Positions 43,708 through 53,202 of a DNA stretch of 64,000 bases are shown one piece after another; the first letter of the stretch is position 1, and the number at the start of each line of letters is the position of its first letter. The translations under genes and the position numbers were made by a program. This stretch comes from Ruminococcus flavefaciens (GTDB taxonomy: Bacteria; Bacillota; Clostridia; Oscillospirales; Ruminococcaceae). The notes under the pieces were generated by a model, which saw only the letters and a list, made by a program, of their open reading frames with translations, was not told where the DNA came from and did no database searches. The stretch spans positions 1 to 64,000 of the forward strand of contig JAMPIL010000002.1 of assembly GCA_023662725.1 (NCBI GenBank), in the 5' to 3' direction.

Positions 43708-45060
43708 ATGACAGCAGCACAAATCTTTGCCGTTATAATTTTCATAGCTATGTTTGTTATGATAGTTCTTGATAAAATTGAACGGCATTACGTTACTCTC
43801 GGAAGCGGAATTCTGACGCTTGTCGTCGTTTTCGGCATCTGTATGCGAAGCGGAAAGGCAATATGGGATACTATCGCTCTCAAGGGCTTTGTTACTAAGG
43901 ATTTCTGGTATCAGGTCACGGAAAGCGAAAGTAAGGGAATTAACTGGGCGACTATTATTTTTATTGCCGGAATGATGGTCATGGTTGAAGGAATGGCTAA
44001 AGCGGGATTTTTCAGATGGCTTTGCATGAAGATAGCTTTTCTTGTTAAATGCAAAACTATACCGATATTCATTACTTTTATGATAATGTCGGCAGTTCTT
44101 TCGATGTTTATCGACAGTATCACTGTTATCATGTTCCTTGCAGCGGTTACTATCGAGCTTGCACAGCTCCTTAAATTCAATCCTGTTCCGATGATACTTT
44201 CCGAAATATTCTGTGCAAATCTCGGAGGAAGCGCAACAATGTGCGGAGATCCCCCTAATATTATCGTGGGAACTTCGCTGGGATATTCGTTCTTTGATTT
44301 TCTTACGAATACAGGCGTTGCCGCAGGTATCTGCCTTGTTTTCACTATCGTTTTCTTCTATTTTGCTTTCAGAAAAGAAATCGTGACGGAAGGCTCGGCA
44401 AGTGTTGATATAAGCAAATTCCCTAAGCCTTCAGAGGCTATAACCAATAAAAAGGATTTCATTATCAGCAGCGTTATTTTTGGTATCGCAGTTGTTTTGC
44501 TTATAACTCATGCGATGACTCATCTTACTGTTGCTGCTATCGGACTTTTTATTGCTGCAATTACGCTTATAACTTCCGGAAAAAGCGCTCTGGAACTTAT
44601 AAAAAAGGTAGATTATAAAACTCTTGTTTTCTTCATAGGATTATTTATAGTTGTCGGCGGACTTGAAGAAACCGGAATCCTTGAGCTTATTGCTGAATTT
44701 ATCGAAAAGATCAGCGGAGGAAACGTTATGCTTATGGTTGCGATTATTCTTTGGGTTTCTGCAATTGCAAGTGCATTTGTTGATAATATTCCGTTTGCAG
44801 CAACGATGGTTCCCGTTATCCAGAGTCTTGCCGCAACAGCCGGTGTTAACCTGAATACGCTTGCATGGGCGCTTTCTATCGGAACCGATATCGGCGGAAG
44901 TGCAACTCCGATCGGAGCTTCTGCAAACGTAGTTGGAACATCGGTAGCTGCAAAGAACGGCTATCCGATAGGCTGGGGAAAATACTGTAAGAAGCTCGCT
45001 CCGGCAACAGTAATAGTTCTTGCGATTTCAACAGTATATATTTTCGTCAGATACTTATAA
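43708..45060 (+). CDS. ArsB/NhaD-superfamily permease
   Basis: 450 residues and about 11 membrane helices of the ion-transporter superfamily. The two inverted re-entrant motifs GGSATMCGDPPNIIVG and GGSATPIGASANVVG are diagnostic. It may be an Na+/H+ antiporter (NhaD-like) or a dicarboxylate or arsenite permease; the sequence alone does not decide. The ATG at 43708 follows GGAGG; a longer reading frame from 43675 has no ribosome-binding site. A cytidylate-kinase-like gene follows 26 bases downstream. Confidence 0.85.
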   Translation: MTAAQIFAVIIFIAMFVMIVLDKIERHYVTLGSGILTLVVVFGICMRSGKAIWDTIALKGFVTKDFWYQVTESESKGINWATIIFIAGMMVMVEGMAKAGFFRWLCMKIAFLVKCKTIPIFITFMIMSAVLSMFIDSITVIMFLAAVTIELAQLLKFNPVPMILSEIFCANLGGSATMCGDPPNIIVGTSLGYSFFDFLTNTGVAAGICLVFTIVFFYFAFRKEIVTEGSASVDISKFPKPSEAITNKKDFIISSVIFGIAVVLLITHAMTHLTVAAIGLFIAAITLITSGKSALELIKKVDYKTLVFFIGLFIVVGGLEETGILELIAEFIEKISGGNVMLMVAIILWVSAIASAFVDNIPFAATMVPVIQSLAATAGVNLNTLAWALSIGTDIGGSATPIGASANVVGTSVAAKNGYPIGWGKYCKKLAPATVIVLAISTVYIFVRYL

Positions 45061-45086
45061 TTCATAAGGATGAGGAGGATTTTATC

Positions 45087-45680
45087 ATGGGACAGATCAT
45101 TATTTCAGTCGGACGTGAATTCGGAAGCGGAGGACGTGTTATTGCCGAAGCTTTAGCAAAAAGATTTGATATTCCGATTTATGACAGACATCTTATCACA
45201 GAAATTTCTGAGAAAACCGGTCTTGCTCCGGAAGAGATCGAAAAGTATAACGAGAATCCGAAGCATCGTCTTTTCTCACGTTCGGTAAGAGGCTACAGCA
45301 ATTCTATCGAGGACAATATTGCAGAAATGCAGTTTGATTTTATCGAGGAAAAGGCAAAAAGCGGAGAATCTTTTGTTGTTGTCGGACGATGCTCGGAAAC
45401 AAAGCTGAGAAAATATCCGGCGCTTGTTTCACTGTTTATTCTCGGCGATATGGACGAAAAGATAAAGCGTGTTATGAACGTCTACGAACTTTCCGAGGAT
45501 AAAGCAAAAGCTTTTATCGATAAAAAAGACAGAAAAAGAAAGCGTTACCATAACTACCATTGCTCAGGTCATTGGGGCGATTCACGTCTTTACGACCTCA
45601 GCATAAACAGCAGCCGTCTTGGAATCGACGGTACTGTCGATATGCTCGAAAAATATATCAGAGCGAGAATGGGCGAATAA
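45087..45680 (+). CDS. Cytidylate kinase-like family protein
   Basis: 197 residues of the AAA-type P-loop family annotated as cytidylate kinase-like. The N-terminus IISVGREFGSGGRVIAEALA is a P-loop variant, followed by PIYDRHLITEISEKTG and VVVGRCSETKLRKYP. It is not the canonical Cmk; the family is common in Clostridia, often encoded near transporters, and its substrate is unknown. Confidence 0.85.
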   Translation: MGQIIISVGREFGSGGRVIAEALAKRFDIPIYDRHLITEISEKTGLAPEEIEKYNENPKHRLFSRSVRGYSNSIEDNIAEMQFDFIEEKAKSGESFVVVGRCSETKLRKYPALVSLFILGDMDEKIKRVMNVYELSEDKAKAFIDKKDRKRKRYHNYHCSGHWGDSRLYDLSINSSRLGIDGTVDMLEKYIRARMGE

Positions 45681-45724
45681 AGGGGAGACGTTGTCATCTT
45701 AAATCCTTTGGAAACACGCTCTAA
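45680..45724 (+). repeat. Intergenic palindromic repeat, copy C (partial)
   Basis: AAGGGGAGACGTTGTCATCTT is the first palindrome of the family with two mismatches, and CCTTTGGAAACACG is the second-half end. The middle CCAAAGGG part is missing. It starts at the stop codon of the preceding gene. Confidence 0.6.
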
Positions 45725-45744
45725 TTACTAAGATTGAGTATATG

Positions 45745-45778
45745 AACTGCCGTACAATTTGTATGGCAGTTATTTTTT
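45745..45778 (+). terminator. Intrinsic terminator after the permease operon
   Basis: AACTGCCGTACA and TGTATGGCAGTT form a 12-base-pair stem with a short ATT loop, followed by ATTTTTT. It isolates the desulfurase-thiI operon from upstream genes. Confidence 0.88.
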
Positions 45779-45868
45779 ATGAAAATTATGAGAAAATTTA
45801 AAATAACAGTGGCTTTTTTTCTTGTTTTGTGTTATAATTAAAGGTACTAAAAATATGGAGAGATAAAA

Positions 45869-46999
45869 ATGTCTGTTTACTTTGATAACGCAGCTACAAC
45901 TAAACCATGTCCGGAAGCCGTTTCTGCGGCATTGGACGCAATGACGGTCAATTTCGGAAACCCTTCTTCGCTTCATAAAGCCGGACTCAACGCTCAGCTT
46001 GTTATGGACAGAGCAAGAAAAATTATCGCAGATTCTATTGGCGCTGACAGCGGAACGATTTATTTCACTTCCGGTGCGACTGAAAGCAATAATCTTGCTT
46101 TGCGTGGAGCGTCGCAGACTTATGGAAGAAAAAAACGTAAAATAGTCATTTCAGCCGTCGAACACGCTTCCGTGGAAGAGACTGCCAGCGCTCTTGAAGA
46201 AAAAGGCTTTGAGATAGCAAGAGTCGCTCCAAGAGTCGATGGCAGGCTGTATGCCGTCGATTTCGTTAATGCCTGTGATGAAAATACTTGTCTGATAAGC
46301 ATGATGATGGTCAATAATGAAACCGGATATATCCTTCCGGTAAAGGAGGTTTTTTCGGCTGTGAAAAGGCGTTTTCCTGATATTGTCACGCATTGCGACT
46401 GTGTTCAGGGCTACATGAAGCTCCCCGTTAAAGCAGCTTCGCTTAACGCAGATCTCATTTCGCTTAGTGGACATAAGATTCACGGAGTAAAGGGGATAGG
46501 TGCGCTTTACATAAAAAAAGGAATAAGAGTTGTCCCAATTGTCACAGGCGGAAAACAGGAAAAAGGAGTTCGTTCCGGAACTGAGAGCGTTCCGCTTATT
46601 GCTGCATTCGGAGCTGCTGTTGAAAAGCTTTCTTCAAGTATTTCCGAACGCTGGGACTGCGTTTCCGAGTTGAAAAAGCACCTTCTGGAGAAGCTTTCGG
46701 TATTTGATGGAATTGATGTTAATTCGCCGAAGGACGGTTCTCCTTACATTATAAATATATCCGCTTCAGGGAAGCGTTCAGAGATAATGCTTCATTTTCT
46801 TGAGAGCAAAGAAATATACGTTTCAAGCGGTTCAGCTTGCTCAAAGGGAGCGCAGAGCGGTGTGCTCGGAAGCTTTGGAGTAAAGGATAGATCCGCTGAC
46901 AGTGCACTCAGAATAAGTCTTTCTGCTGAAAATACGGTCGAAGAACTTGATTTGTTTGTTGAAGCTCTCATTGAGGGAATGGAAAAGATAAGAAGCTGA
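45869..46999 (+). CDS. Cysteine desulfurase (NifS/IscS family)
   Basis: 376 residues. The PLP lysine lies in SLSGHKIHGVKGIGALY, and the active-site cysteine in SSGSACSKGAQSGVL. It starts VYFDNAATTKPCPEAV, typical of group I/II desulfurases. Its partner thiI is 25 bases downstream, as in B. subtilis NifZ-ThiI, so it likely supplies persulfide sulfur for tRNA 4-thiouridine. A TATAAT at 45833-45838 is a likely -10 element. Confidence 0.93.
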   Translation: MSVYFDNAATTKPCPEAVSAALDAMTVNFGNPSSLHKAGLNAQLVMDRARKIIADSIGADSGTIYFTSGATESNNLALRGASQTYGRKKRKIVISAVEHASVEETASALEEKGFEIARVAPRVDGRLYAVDFVNACDENTCLISMMMVNNETGYILPVKEVFSAVKRRFPDIVTHCDCVQGYMKLPVKAASLNADLISLSGHKIHGVKGIGALYIKKGIRVVPIVTGGKQEKGVRSGTESVPLIAAFGAAVEKLSSSISERWDCVSELKKHLLEKLSVFDGIDVNSPKDGSPYIINISASGKRSEIMLHFLESKEIYVSSGSACSKGAQSGVLGSFGVKDRSADSALRISLSAENTVEELDLFVEALIEGMEKIRS

Positions 47000-47024
47000 T
47001 GAAAAGAAAGGAAATAAATTTAAC

Positions 47025-48203
47025 ATGAAAGAAATCGTACTTGTAAAATACGGAGAAATGGTTCTTAAGGGACTGAATAAAAAATCTTTTGAGGATATGC
47101 TTACAAAAAATATCAAGCGCAGAATCAAAAGTCTTGGTAAATTCGTATGCACCAGCGCTCAGTCTACGCTTTATATAACTCCGGCTGACGACGATATAGA
47201 CCTTTCCGAGGTCGTTGATCGTGTCGGAAAAATCTTTGGTATCGCAGCTCTTTGCCGTGCCTGCGTTTGTGAAAAGGATTTTTCCGATATCTGTGATAAA
47301 AGTATTGAATACCTCGGAGATATTCTTAGCTGTGCAAAAACTTTCAAGGTCAATGCCAAGCGTGCGGATAAGGCTTTCCCCATGAAATCGCCGGAGATAT
47401 GCGTGGAGCTGGGTGGTATTCTTCTTGAAAAATTCCCGAATCTGTCTGTTGACGTTAAAAATCCGGAAGTGACTGTTACGGTAGAGGTGCGTGATACAAA
47501 CGCTTATGTTCATGCCGAGAATATCAAAGGCGCAGGCGGACTTCCTGTTGGAAGCAGCGGAAAGGCTATGCTTCTTCTTTCGGGCGGAATCGACAGTCCT
47601 GTTGCCGGATGGATGATGGCGAAAAGGGGAGTTCACATTGCCGCTATTCACTACGTTAGTCCGCCTTACACATCGGAACGTGCCCAGCTCAAGGTTGAGC
47701 AGCTCTGCGAAAAACTTACGGATTACTGCGGCGGAATAGCTTTCTACTGCGTTCCGTTTACTGAACTTCAGGAGGCTATCAAGGATAACTGTCCTGAAGA
47801 ATATTTCACTATTATCATGAGAAGACTTATGATGGAGATTGCTCAACGTATAGCCGAAAAGGACAATTGTCTTGCTCTGATAACAGGGGAAAGCGTTGGA
47901 CAGGTCGCAAGCCAGACTATGGCGGCGATTGCCTGCACAGACGCTGTTTGCCGTATTCCTGTATTCCGTCCGCTCGTAGGAATGGATAAAACCGAAATAA
48001 TCGAAATTGCTCGTAAAATAGATACATTTGAAACTTCAACTCTTCCTTATGAGGATTGCTGTACTGTATTTACTCCCCGTCATCCAAAGGTAAGACCGTT
48101 GCTTTCGGATGTTGAAAAGGCTCAGAACAGCTTTGATTTTGAACCTCTTATACAGAAAGCTGTTGAAAACACAGAGATGAAAACCTTTAACACAGGAAAG
48201 TGA
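47025..48203 (+). CDS. thiI: tRNA 4-thiouridine synthetase ThiI (short form)
   Basis: 392 residues: an N-terminal ferredoxin-like/THUMP region (about 1-165) and a PP-loop ATPase domain with LLLSGGIDSPVAGWMMAKRG. It ends before a rhodanese domain, as in B. subtilis ThiI. It makes s4U at tRNA position 8 with sulfur from the upstream desulfurase. Confidence 0.95.
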   Translation: MKEIVLVKYGEMVLKGLNKKSFEDMLTKNIKRRIKSLGKFVCTSAQSTLYITPADDDIDLSEVVDRVGKIFGIAALCRACVCEKDFSDICDKSIEYLGDILSCAKTFKVNAKRADKAFPMKSPEICVELGGILLEKFPNLSVDVKNPEVTVTVEVRDTNAYVHAENIKGAGGLPVGSSGKAMLLLSGGIDSPVAGWMMAKRGVHIAAIHYVSPPYTSERAQLKVEQLCEKLTDYCGGIAFYCVPFTELQEAIKDNCPEEYFTIIMRRLMMEIAQRIAEKDNCLALITGESVGQVASQTMAAIACTDAVCRIPVFRPLVGMDKTEIIEIARKIDTFETSTLPYEDCCTVFTPRHPKVRPLLSDVEKAQNSFDFEPLIQKAVENTEMKTFNTGK

Positions 48204-48273
48204 AATGTTTAAATATTACAAATTGGTTAAAATGTTGTTGTGACTAAATAACAAAAATAATGGAGATGATATT

Positions 48274-48813
48274 GTGCGCAATAGTCAAAATGACGAATAT
48301 TTGCCCTTTAATCTTGACAAAACGGTTACAAATGTTGTAGAATTATTAAAACAGAATGGTCTGACTGTCTCTGCGGCTGAAAGCTGTACGGGAGGTTTGA
48401 TATCTGAGCTGATTACTTCTGTTGCCGGAGCATCATCAGTTTTTGAACTGGGATTGTGCACTTATTCTGAGAAAATAAAGAATGAATTTCTGGGAGTTCC
48501 GGAGGATGAAATAAAGAAATACGGCGTAGTCAGCAGCCAGGTTGCTTTGAGCATGGTCAAGGGACTGAAATCCCGTTCGGGAGCTGATATATGCGTTTCA
48601 GTCACTGGAATTGCAGGTCCGGACGGCGGAACAAAGGAAACTCCGGTCGGAACCGTGTATATAGGTTTTGATATTATGGGCAGACAGTTTGTAGAATTGC
48701 CCGATTTAGTCGGTCTTACTGACAAAAGCCGCAGAAATATCCGCTATGCGGCTGCTGCTTTTGCCTTTGAGACTATTGAAAATGCACTGGTGGAGGCGAT
48801 TCAGTCAGAATGA
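48274..48813 (+). CDS. pncC: CinA C-terminal family protein, nicotinamide-nucleotide amidohydrolase
   Basis: 179 residues. LTVSAAESCTGGLISELIT holds the catalytic serine region, and GIAGPDGGTKETPVGTVYIGF the second family motif. It starts with GTG, eight bases after GGAG. Stand-alone CinA-C (PncC) deamidates nicotinamide mononucleotide. Its stop overlaps the sortase start by 4 bases, although the functions seem unrelated. Confidence 0.9.
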   Translation: MRNSQNDEYLPFNLDKTVTNVVELLKQNGLTVSAAESCTGGLISELITSVAGASSVFELGLCTYSEKIKNEFLGVPEDEIKKYGVVSSQVALSMVKGLKSRSGADICVSVTGIAGPDGGTKETPVGTVYIGFDIMGRQFVELPDLVGLTDKSRRNIRYAAAAFAFETIENALVEAIQSE

Positions 48814-50318
48814 GCGATTTATTAAAGGATTCGGCAGCAGAAAAAAGTCCGGAAGCAAAACTGCGTGCCGATAAAATAGGTAAGATAAAAAATTCTGTTC
48901 AGAATTCAAGTGAATCTGAATGGGAAACGGCTCTTGCGGAACGAATAGCAAGGAAGGTTCAGCAGGTTAAGGAAAACAAAGGCTTGGATGCAGAAGATAT
49001 TCTGAACGAACTTGCAGCAAAAAGTCACGAACCGGAGGTTTCGAAAGCGGATATAACTGCTGAAGCTCCGATTGAAGAAAATATTTCGGAAATCGACGCT
49101 GCTTCAAATAAGGAGAACGCTGCTGCCGTTCCGATTGTGATAAAGGAAGATATAGGCGCTTTGGAAGAGAACAAAGCGGTGCAGGAGAAAATTTCTGAAA
49201 AAAAAGCAGCTCCTGTTGCTGCTGCAAAGGTGAAAACTCCGGATGTGAAAAAGAAGAAAAAGAAAAAAAAGAAGAAGAAAACTTTTAAAGAAAGTTTTCT
49301 CGGTCTTTTTCCGCAGAAAGGCGACAGTATCGGCGAACGCATAAGAAAGCTCGTTTTTCTTGGCTCGATAGTTGCAATTATTGTTTGCGGATATATGGTT
49401 TCCGATTATTATCTTGATTTGTGGAACAGCAAGAAAATAAATAATCAGGTTATGGATATGTACTGGACGTATGAGGACGAGGATTGGACTCCTCCGACAG
49501 CCGATCCTGAAACTGATGAGATCGATGACAGACCTGTTTATCATCTGCTTTCCGGAGCAAGAAAGCTTCTCGATATAAACAGCGAGGTTGTGGGAGTTAT
49601 TTCAATTCCGGATACGTCAGTAAATAATCCCGTTATGCAGGCAAGCGATAATTTTAAGTATCTTGATGTTAAGATAAACGGTGATGAATCAAGAGCCGGA
49701 GAAATTTTCCTCGATTACAGAAATCATTTTGACGATGTTGATTCGGAGGGACATCTTAAATATCCAAATTCCGATAATCTCGTTATTTACGGTCATAATA
49801 TGGGCGATGAAACAATGTTTGGAACGCTTAAATATTATCAGAGAAATTATGATTATTACGAAAAGCATCCTGTTATCGAGCTTAATTCCAATTACGGACG
49901 CTATACCTATAAAATTTTTTCTTTCTTTCTTCTCGATTCAGAGGATGAATCAGATACGAAATTCGATTGCTGGAACAGGCTTAATTTCGAGAATGAAAAG
50001 GATTTCTATGATTTCGTCAACGAAGCTAAAAGAAGAACGCTTCGTACAAACGATGTTGATGTGAAATACGGCGATAAGCTTTTAACTCTTTCTACCTGCA
50101 ATACTCTTCTTGGTGACAGAGGAAGACTTATTATTCTTGCAAGACTTGTTCGTGACGGCGAAGATCCACTGGAGGGAACCCAGAACAGTGAGGCTAATCC
50201 TAATATCAAGTGGCCGTCGCTTTATTATAGTTATTCCGATACAAGCTATCGGTATGATCCAGATGCAGAGTTTGTGCCTTACGGACCGAATGAATCAGAA
50301 GAAAAAAATCCGGACTGA
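48810..50318 (+). CDS. Class B-like sortase with a long lysine-rich cytoplasmic tail
   Basis: 502 residues. Residues 1-180 are hydrophilic and should be cytoplasmic: an acidic/alanine-rich part, then eleven consecutive lysines at 147-157. A single membrane helix lies at about 181-199. The catalytic domain follows (about 250-450), with His329 in LVIYGHNMGDETMF, Cys430 in LLTLSTCNTLL and Arg at 437 or 439. It is followed by another class B-type sortase gene. No obvious substrate is encoded next to it. Confidence 0.88.
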   Translation: MSDLLKDSAAEKSPEAKLRADKIGKIKNSVQNSSESEWETALAERIARKVQQVKENKGLDAEDILNELAAKSHEPEVSKADITAEAPIEENISEIDAASNKENAAAVPIVIKEDIGALEENKAVQEKISEKKAAPVAAAKVKTPDVKKKKKKKKKKKTFKESFLGLFPQKGDSIGERIRKLVFLGSIVAIIVCGYMVSDYYLDLWNSKKINNQVMDMYWTYEDEDWTPPTADPETDEIDDRPVYHLLSGARKLLDINSEVVGVISIPDTSVNNPVMQASDNFKYLDVKINGDESRAGEIFLDYRNHFDDVDSEGHLKYPNSDNLVIYGHNMGDETMFGTLKYYQRNYDYYEKHPVIELNSNYGRYTYKIFSFFLLDSEDESDTKFDCWNRLNFENEKDFYDFVNEAKRRTLRTNDVDVKYGDKLLTLSTCNTLLGDRGRLIILARLVRDGEDPLEGTQNSEANPNIKWPSLYYSYSDTSYRYDPDAEFVPYGPNESEEKNPD

Positions 50319-50373
50319 TTTTATATTGATATAGATCTTCAATCCAAGCAATATCAGAGGTGTAATCTTTCAA

Positions 50374-51324
50374 ATGAAAAAACCTGTTAAAATTGTATCT
50401 GCCTGCGTTGCCTGTGCGGCTGCTGTCGGACTGGGAGCATATGTTTATTCAATTAATAAAGATCAGAAAATGGTTCCCACTTTCAGCAGCGTTGACGAAC
50501 CGCAGACAGTTCCTATAACCGAGCCTGTTACAGAGAAAATGAAACTTCCCGATAACTGGGCAGAAAATATCCCGTATGTTCCTTCTGAATCCGGAATGAC
50601 GCAGCGTGCCAGAATGCTTCTGCGGGAGAATCCGGATGTTATCGGATATCTTAAAATCGACGGAACCAACGTTGATTATCCGGTTCTTCTTGATCCGGGA
50701 GAGATCGAAGAGGGCGACCCTTTTTACGGTCCGGAAGAGTATATTGCAAATTCCTACTATCTCTATAAAGATCTGGACAGAAATTACGACATAGAGGGAA
50801 CGCTTTTCATGGATTACCGTGATGTTTTCGGAAGCGATGAGGATGAGCAATCTGAGAATATAATTATTCACGGTCATGATATGGCAAACAATTCGCAGTT
50901 TGGTTCGCTGAGATGGTACAGGCAGGATTACGGTCTTTATGAGAAAAATCCATTTATACGTTTAAGCTCGAATTACAGGGATTACGACTACGTTATCTTC
51001 GCTTTTCTCACAGCGAGCGGTAATTACGACGGCAACGATTTCGTTTACTGGAATATGGAAGAGCTTGATACAAAAGAGGATTTTGATTTCTTTGTGGATC
51101 GCTGTAAGAGTTGGGCTATGCTCGATACGGGAATCGACGTTGAATACGGCGATAAGCTTTTAACGCTTTCAACTTGCTATCAGAATTATGATAACTCACG
51201 TTTTATTATAGTTGCAAGACGTCTCAGAGACGGCGAAACGGTCAGCGATATGAATTCTATAGCTCATACCGAGGAATGGATAAAGGCTCATCAGCCTGAG
51301 CCTGAAACAACTACTGCACAATAA
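50374..51324 (+). CDS. Class B-like sortase
   Basis: 316 residues: one N-terminal membrane anchor (about 5-26), linker, then the catalytic domain with His168 in IIHGHDMANNSQFG, Cys268 in LLTLSTCYQNYDNSR and Arg276. It has no C-terminal helix. It is clearly related to the upstream sortase (shared motifs YGDKLLTLSTC, MDYRD/LDYRN, FGSLRWY/FGTLKYY), so the pair arose by duplication. Confidence 0.9.
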   Translation: MKKPVKIVSACVACAAAVGLGAYVYSINKDQKMVPTFSSVDEPQTVPITEPVTEKMKLPDNWAENIPYVPSESGMTQRARMLLRENPDVIGYLKIDGTNVDYPVLLDPGEIEEGDPFYGPEEYIANSYYLYKDLDRNYDIEGTLFMDYRDVFGSDEDEQSENIIIHGHDMANNSQFGSLRWYRQDYGLYEKNPFIRLSSNYRDYDYVIFAFLTASGNYDGNDFVYWNMEELDTKEDFDFFVDRCKSWAMLDTGIDVEYGDKLLTLSTCYQNYDNSRFIIVARRLRDGETVSDMNSIAHTEEWIKAHQPEPETTTAQ

Positions 51325-51413
51325 TCATGGCGGCATTATTTACTTTTCTCTATGTAAGGATGACTTTGTCTGCATAATTTATTGTCGAACGTTTAATTAC
51401 TCTATTGACATTG

Positions 51414-51472
51414 TTTCCAAAGGGATAATTACCCCTTGGGCAGGAGGTTTAAGGAGGACAGCGTCCTCCTTG
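51414..51472 (-). repeat. Intergenic palindromic repeat, copy D (reverse orientation)
   Basis: Read on the minus strand it shows AAGGAGGACGCTGTCCTCCT, then CCCAAGGGGTAATTATCCCT and TTTGGAAAC, the same order as copies E and F. It lies between a sortase gene and the SpoIID-domain gene. Confidence 0.75.
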
Positions 51473-51521
51473 TAATGGGAAAAAGAAAATAATGTAACTA
51501 TGAATAAATGGAGTTATATTT

Positions 51522-52928
51522 ATGAAAAAGAGAAAAATGACAAAAAGTGCAGCCGCTTTAATGGCTGGAACGCTTGCTTTTACGGGAACAGTTTCCGGAT
51601 TGGTTTATGCTCAGGAAACTACTGAGACCGGGACTTCTTCCGAATCCGCAGTTACGGATACAATTGCGGAAAATACGTCGGAAACAACTGCAACAACAGA
51701 ATCTGTTTCCGATTCTTCAAACGAAGACAAAATTATTCCGGAAGAGGTAGAAGAACCGATAAATTGGGTGAAAACAGATATTTCCGAGTACGATTCAAGT
51801 ATGTCTCTTATCAGCTACGAACTTACAACTCCGGCAATGCTTGAAGTTCCTGAGGCTGCTCCAGCTGAGAAAAAAGAACTTACCGACGGTGATGTAGAAG
51901 CTATGATAGCAAGGCGAAAAGCTATCAAAAAAGCTTCGCCATCTCTTACAAGAAAGTCGAGAAACGCAGAGCCGACTGAGGTTGAGCTTTATCTTTCCGG
52001 AAAGCCGGTGGGATATGTTCCGCCGAACAGAGATCTGTCTGTAAACGCTCAGCCGGGCGAATTTGCTTTTGTTACATACGGCTGGGGACACGGTGTTGGA
52101 ATGAGCCAGAACGGCGCAAATATGTACGCTTCATACAGCGGCTGGACTTATCAGGATATACTTTTCCATTATTATCCGGGAACTTACCTAATGAATACAG
52201 AAATGACCGATGAAGAAGAGCTTACTGTCGGTCATGTTCCTGCCGGGGAAACTCTGGATGTAATTTCACAGATAGTTTATAACGAGGTTGGAGGTTCAAT
52301 GGCATATGAAGCTATAAAGGCTCAGGCTGTTGCGGCTTATACCTATATTAAATATAACGGTGACGATGCAAACGATCTAATAATGAAACCGAATCCGCCT
52401 CAGATAGTTATTGACGCCTGCACTGAAGTTCTCGGCGAGGCTCTTTTCTATGACGGCGATTATGCTCTTACCATGTTCTCGGCTTCAAGCGGAGGATGTT
52501 CGGCAAACTGCTATGAGGTTTTTTATCAGGATATTCCTTATCTTACCAGTGTTCAAAGCGATTATGACGGTGCTTATGATCCGCACTACGGAACAGTTAC
52601 ATATATAAGTGAACCTGATCTGAAAAACCGTATACAATCCCAGTATGGAATCACTCTTTCAGACGATCCGAATAACTGGATTCAGCCGATTTATTCAGAA
52701 CAGACCGGCTACGCTACCGATGTTCTTATTGACGGACAGATGTATGTGAGAGCGTATGCATTCTCGCTTGCTATGGGACTTAAATCCTGTAAATTCAATC
52801 TTACTTATACTCCGCCGGTTTACACGGAAGAACCGACTGAATCTCCTGAAGATTCGGACTTTAAGGAAGACTATGATGAAGCACACAGTACAACTTCTCC
52901 TTCTGATACGGCATCAGACTCAGAATAA
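51522..52928 (+). CDS. Secreted SpoIID/LytB-domain protein with circularly permuted domain
   Basis: 468 residues: signal peptide (about 8-30, ending near VYAQE), a Thr/Ser/Glu-rich linker to about 100, then a SpoIID-type domain. SpoIID is a lytic transglycosylase that cuts peptidoglycan. In the canonical order the catalytic Glu segment comes first and GHGVGMSQ last. Here GWGHGVGMSQ is at 187-196 and the ILFHYYPGTYL strand follows, and only then NEVGG (254-258, candidate catalytic Glu255) and KAQAVAA (266-272). The Cys-containing SASSGGCSANCYEVF and the GLKSCKF strand end the domain. It ends in a Ser/Thr/Asp-rich tail without a sorting signal. Confidence 0.82.
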   Translation: MKKRKMTKSAAALMAGTLAFTGTVSGLVYAQETTETGTSSESAVTDTIAENTSETTATTESVSDSSNEDKIIPEEVEEPINWVKTDISEYDSSMSLISYELTTPAMLEVPEAAPAEKKELTDGDVEAMIARRKAIKKASPSLTRKSRNAEPTEVELYLSGKPVGYVPPNRDLSVNAQPGEFAFVTYGWGHGVGMSQNGANMYASYSGWTYQDILFHYYPGTYLMNTEMTDEEELTVGHVPAGETLDVISQIVYNEVGGSMAYEAIKAQAVAAYTYIKYNGDDANDLIMKPNPPQIVIDACTEVLGEALFYDGDYALTMFSASSGGCSANCYEVFYQDIPYLTSVQSDYDGAYDPHYGTVTYISEPDLKNRIQSQYGITLSDDPNNWIQPIYSEQTGYATDVLIDGQMYVRAYAFSLAMGLKSCKFNLTYTPPVYTEEPTESPEDSDFKEDYDEAHSTTSPSDTASDSE

Positions 52929-52950
52929 AATTTGAATACAACTTTTCAGT

Positions 52951-52997
52951 AAATCCTCGAACAGAACGAAAATGATTCTGTTTGAGGATTTGTTTTA
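52951..52997 (+). terminator. Terminator after the SpoIID-domain gene
   Basis: AAATCCTCGAACAGAA and TTCTGTTTGAGGATTT form a 16-base stem with one wobble pair, around CGAAAATGA, followed by GTTTT. Confidence 0.88.
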
Positions 52998-53202
52998 CAG
53001 ACCTATACAGTTGATTGTGCAGAAAAATGCAAAAAAATTCATGATGTTTTGCTAAAAAGGTGAAAAAGGGTAAGATATAATTAATAAATATAACTAAAGT
53101 TAAAACGTTTGTTTTTATGTTGAACCTTCTACTTTGTATGTTTTATATATAATCGCTGAATATGCTGCGTATGTAGTGCTTAGTTTTGTGCAATGTTCCA
53201 TC

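Noticed and set aside
49104..49544. 146-codon minus-strand frame opposite the sortase lysine tract
   Set aside because: Its Phe/Leu-rich run is just the complement of the lysine codons; no ribosome-binding site and no independent evidence.
53074..53084. TATAAT-like box near 53078 as main mraZ promoter
   Set aside because: No -35 box lies at a suitable distance; the 53203-53231 pair is better placed.
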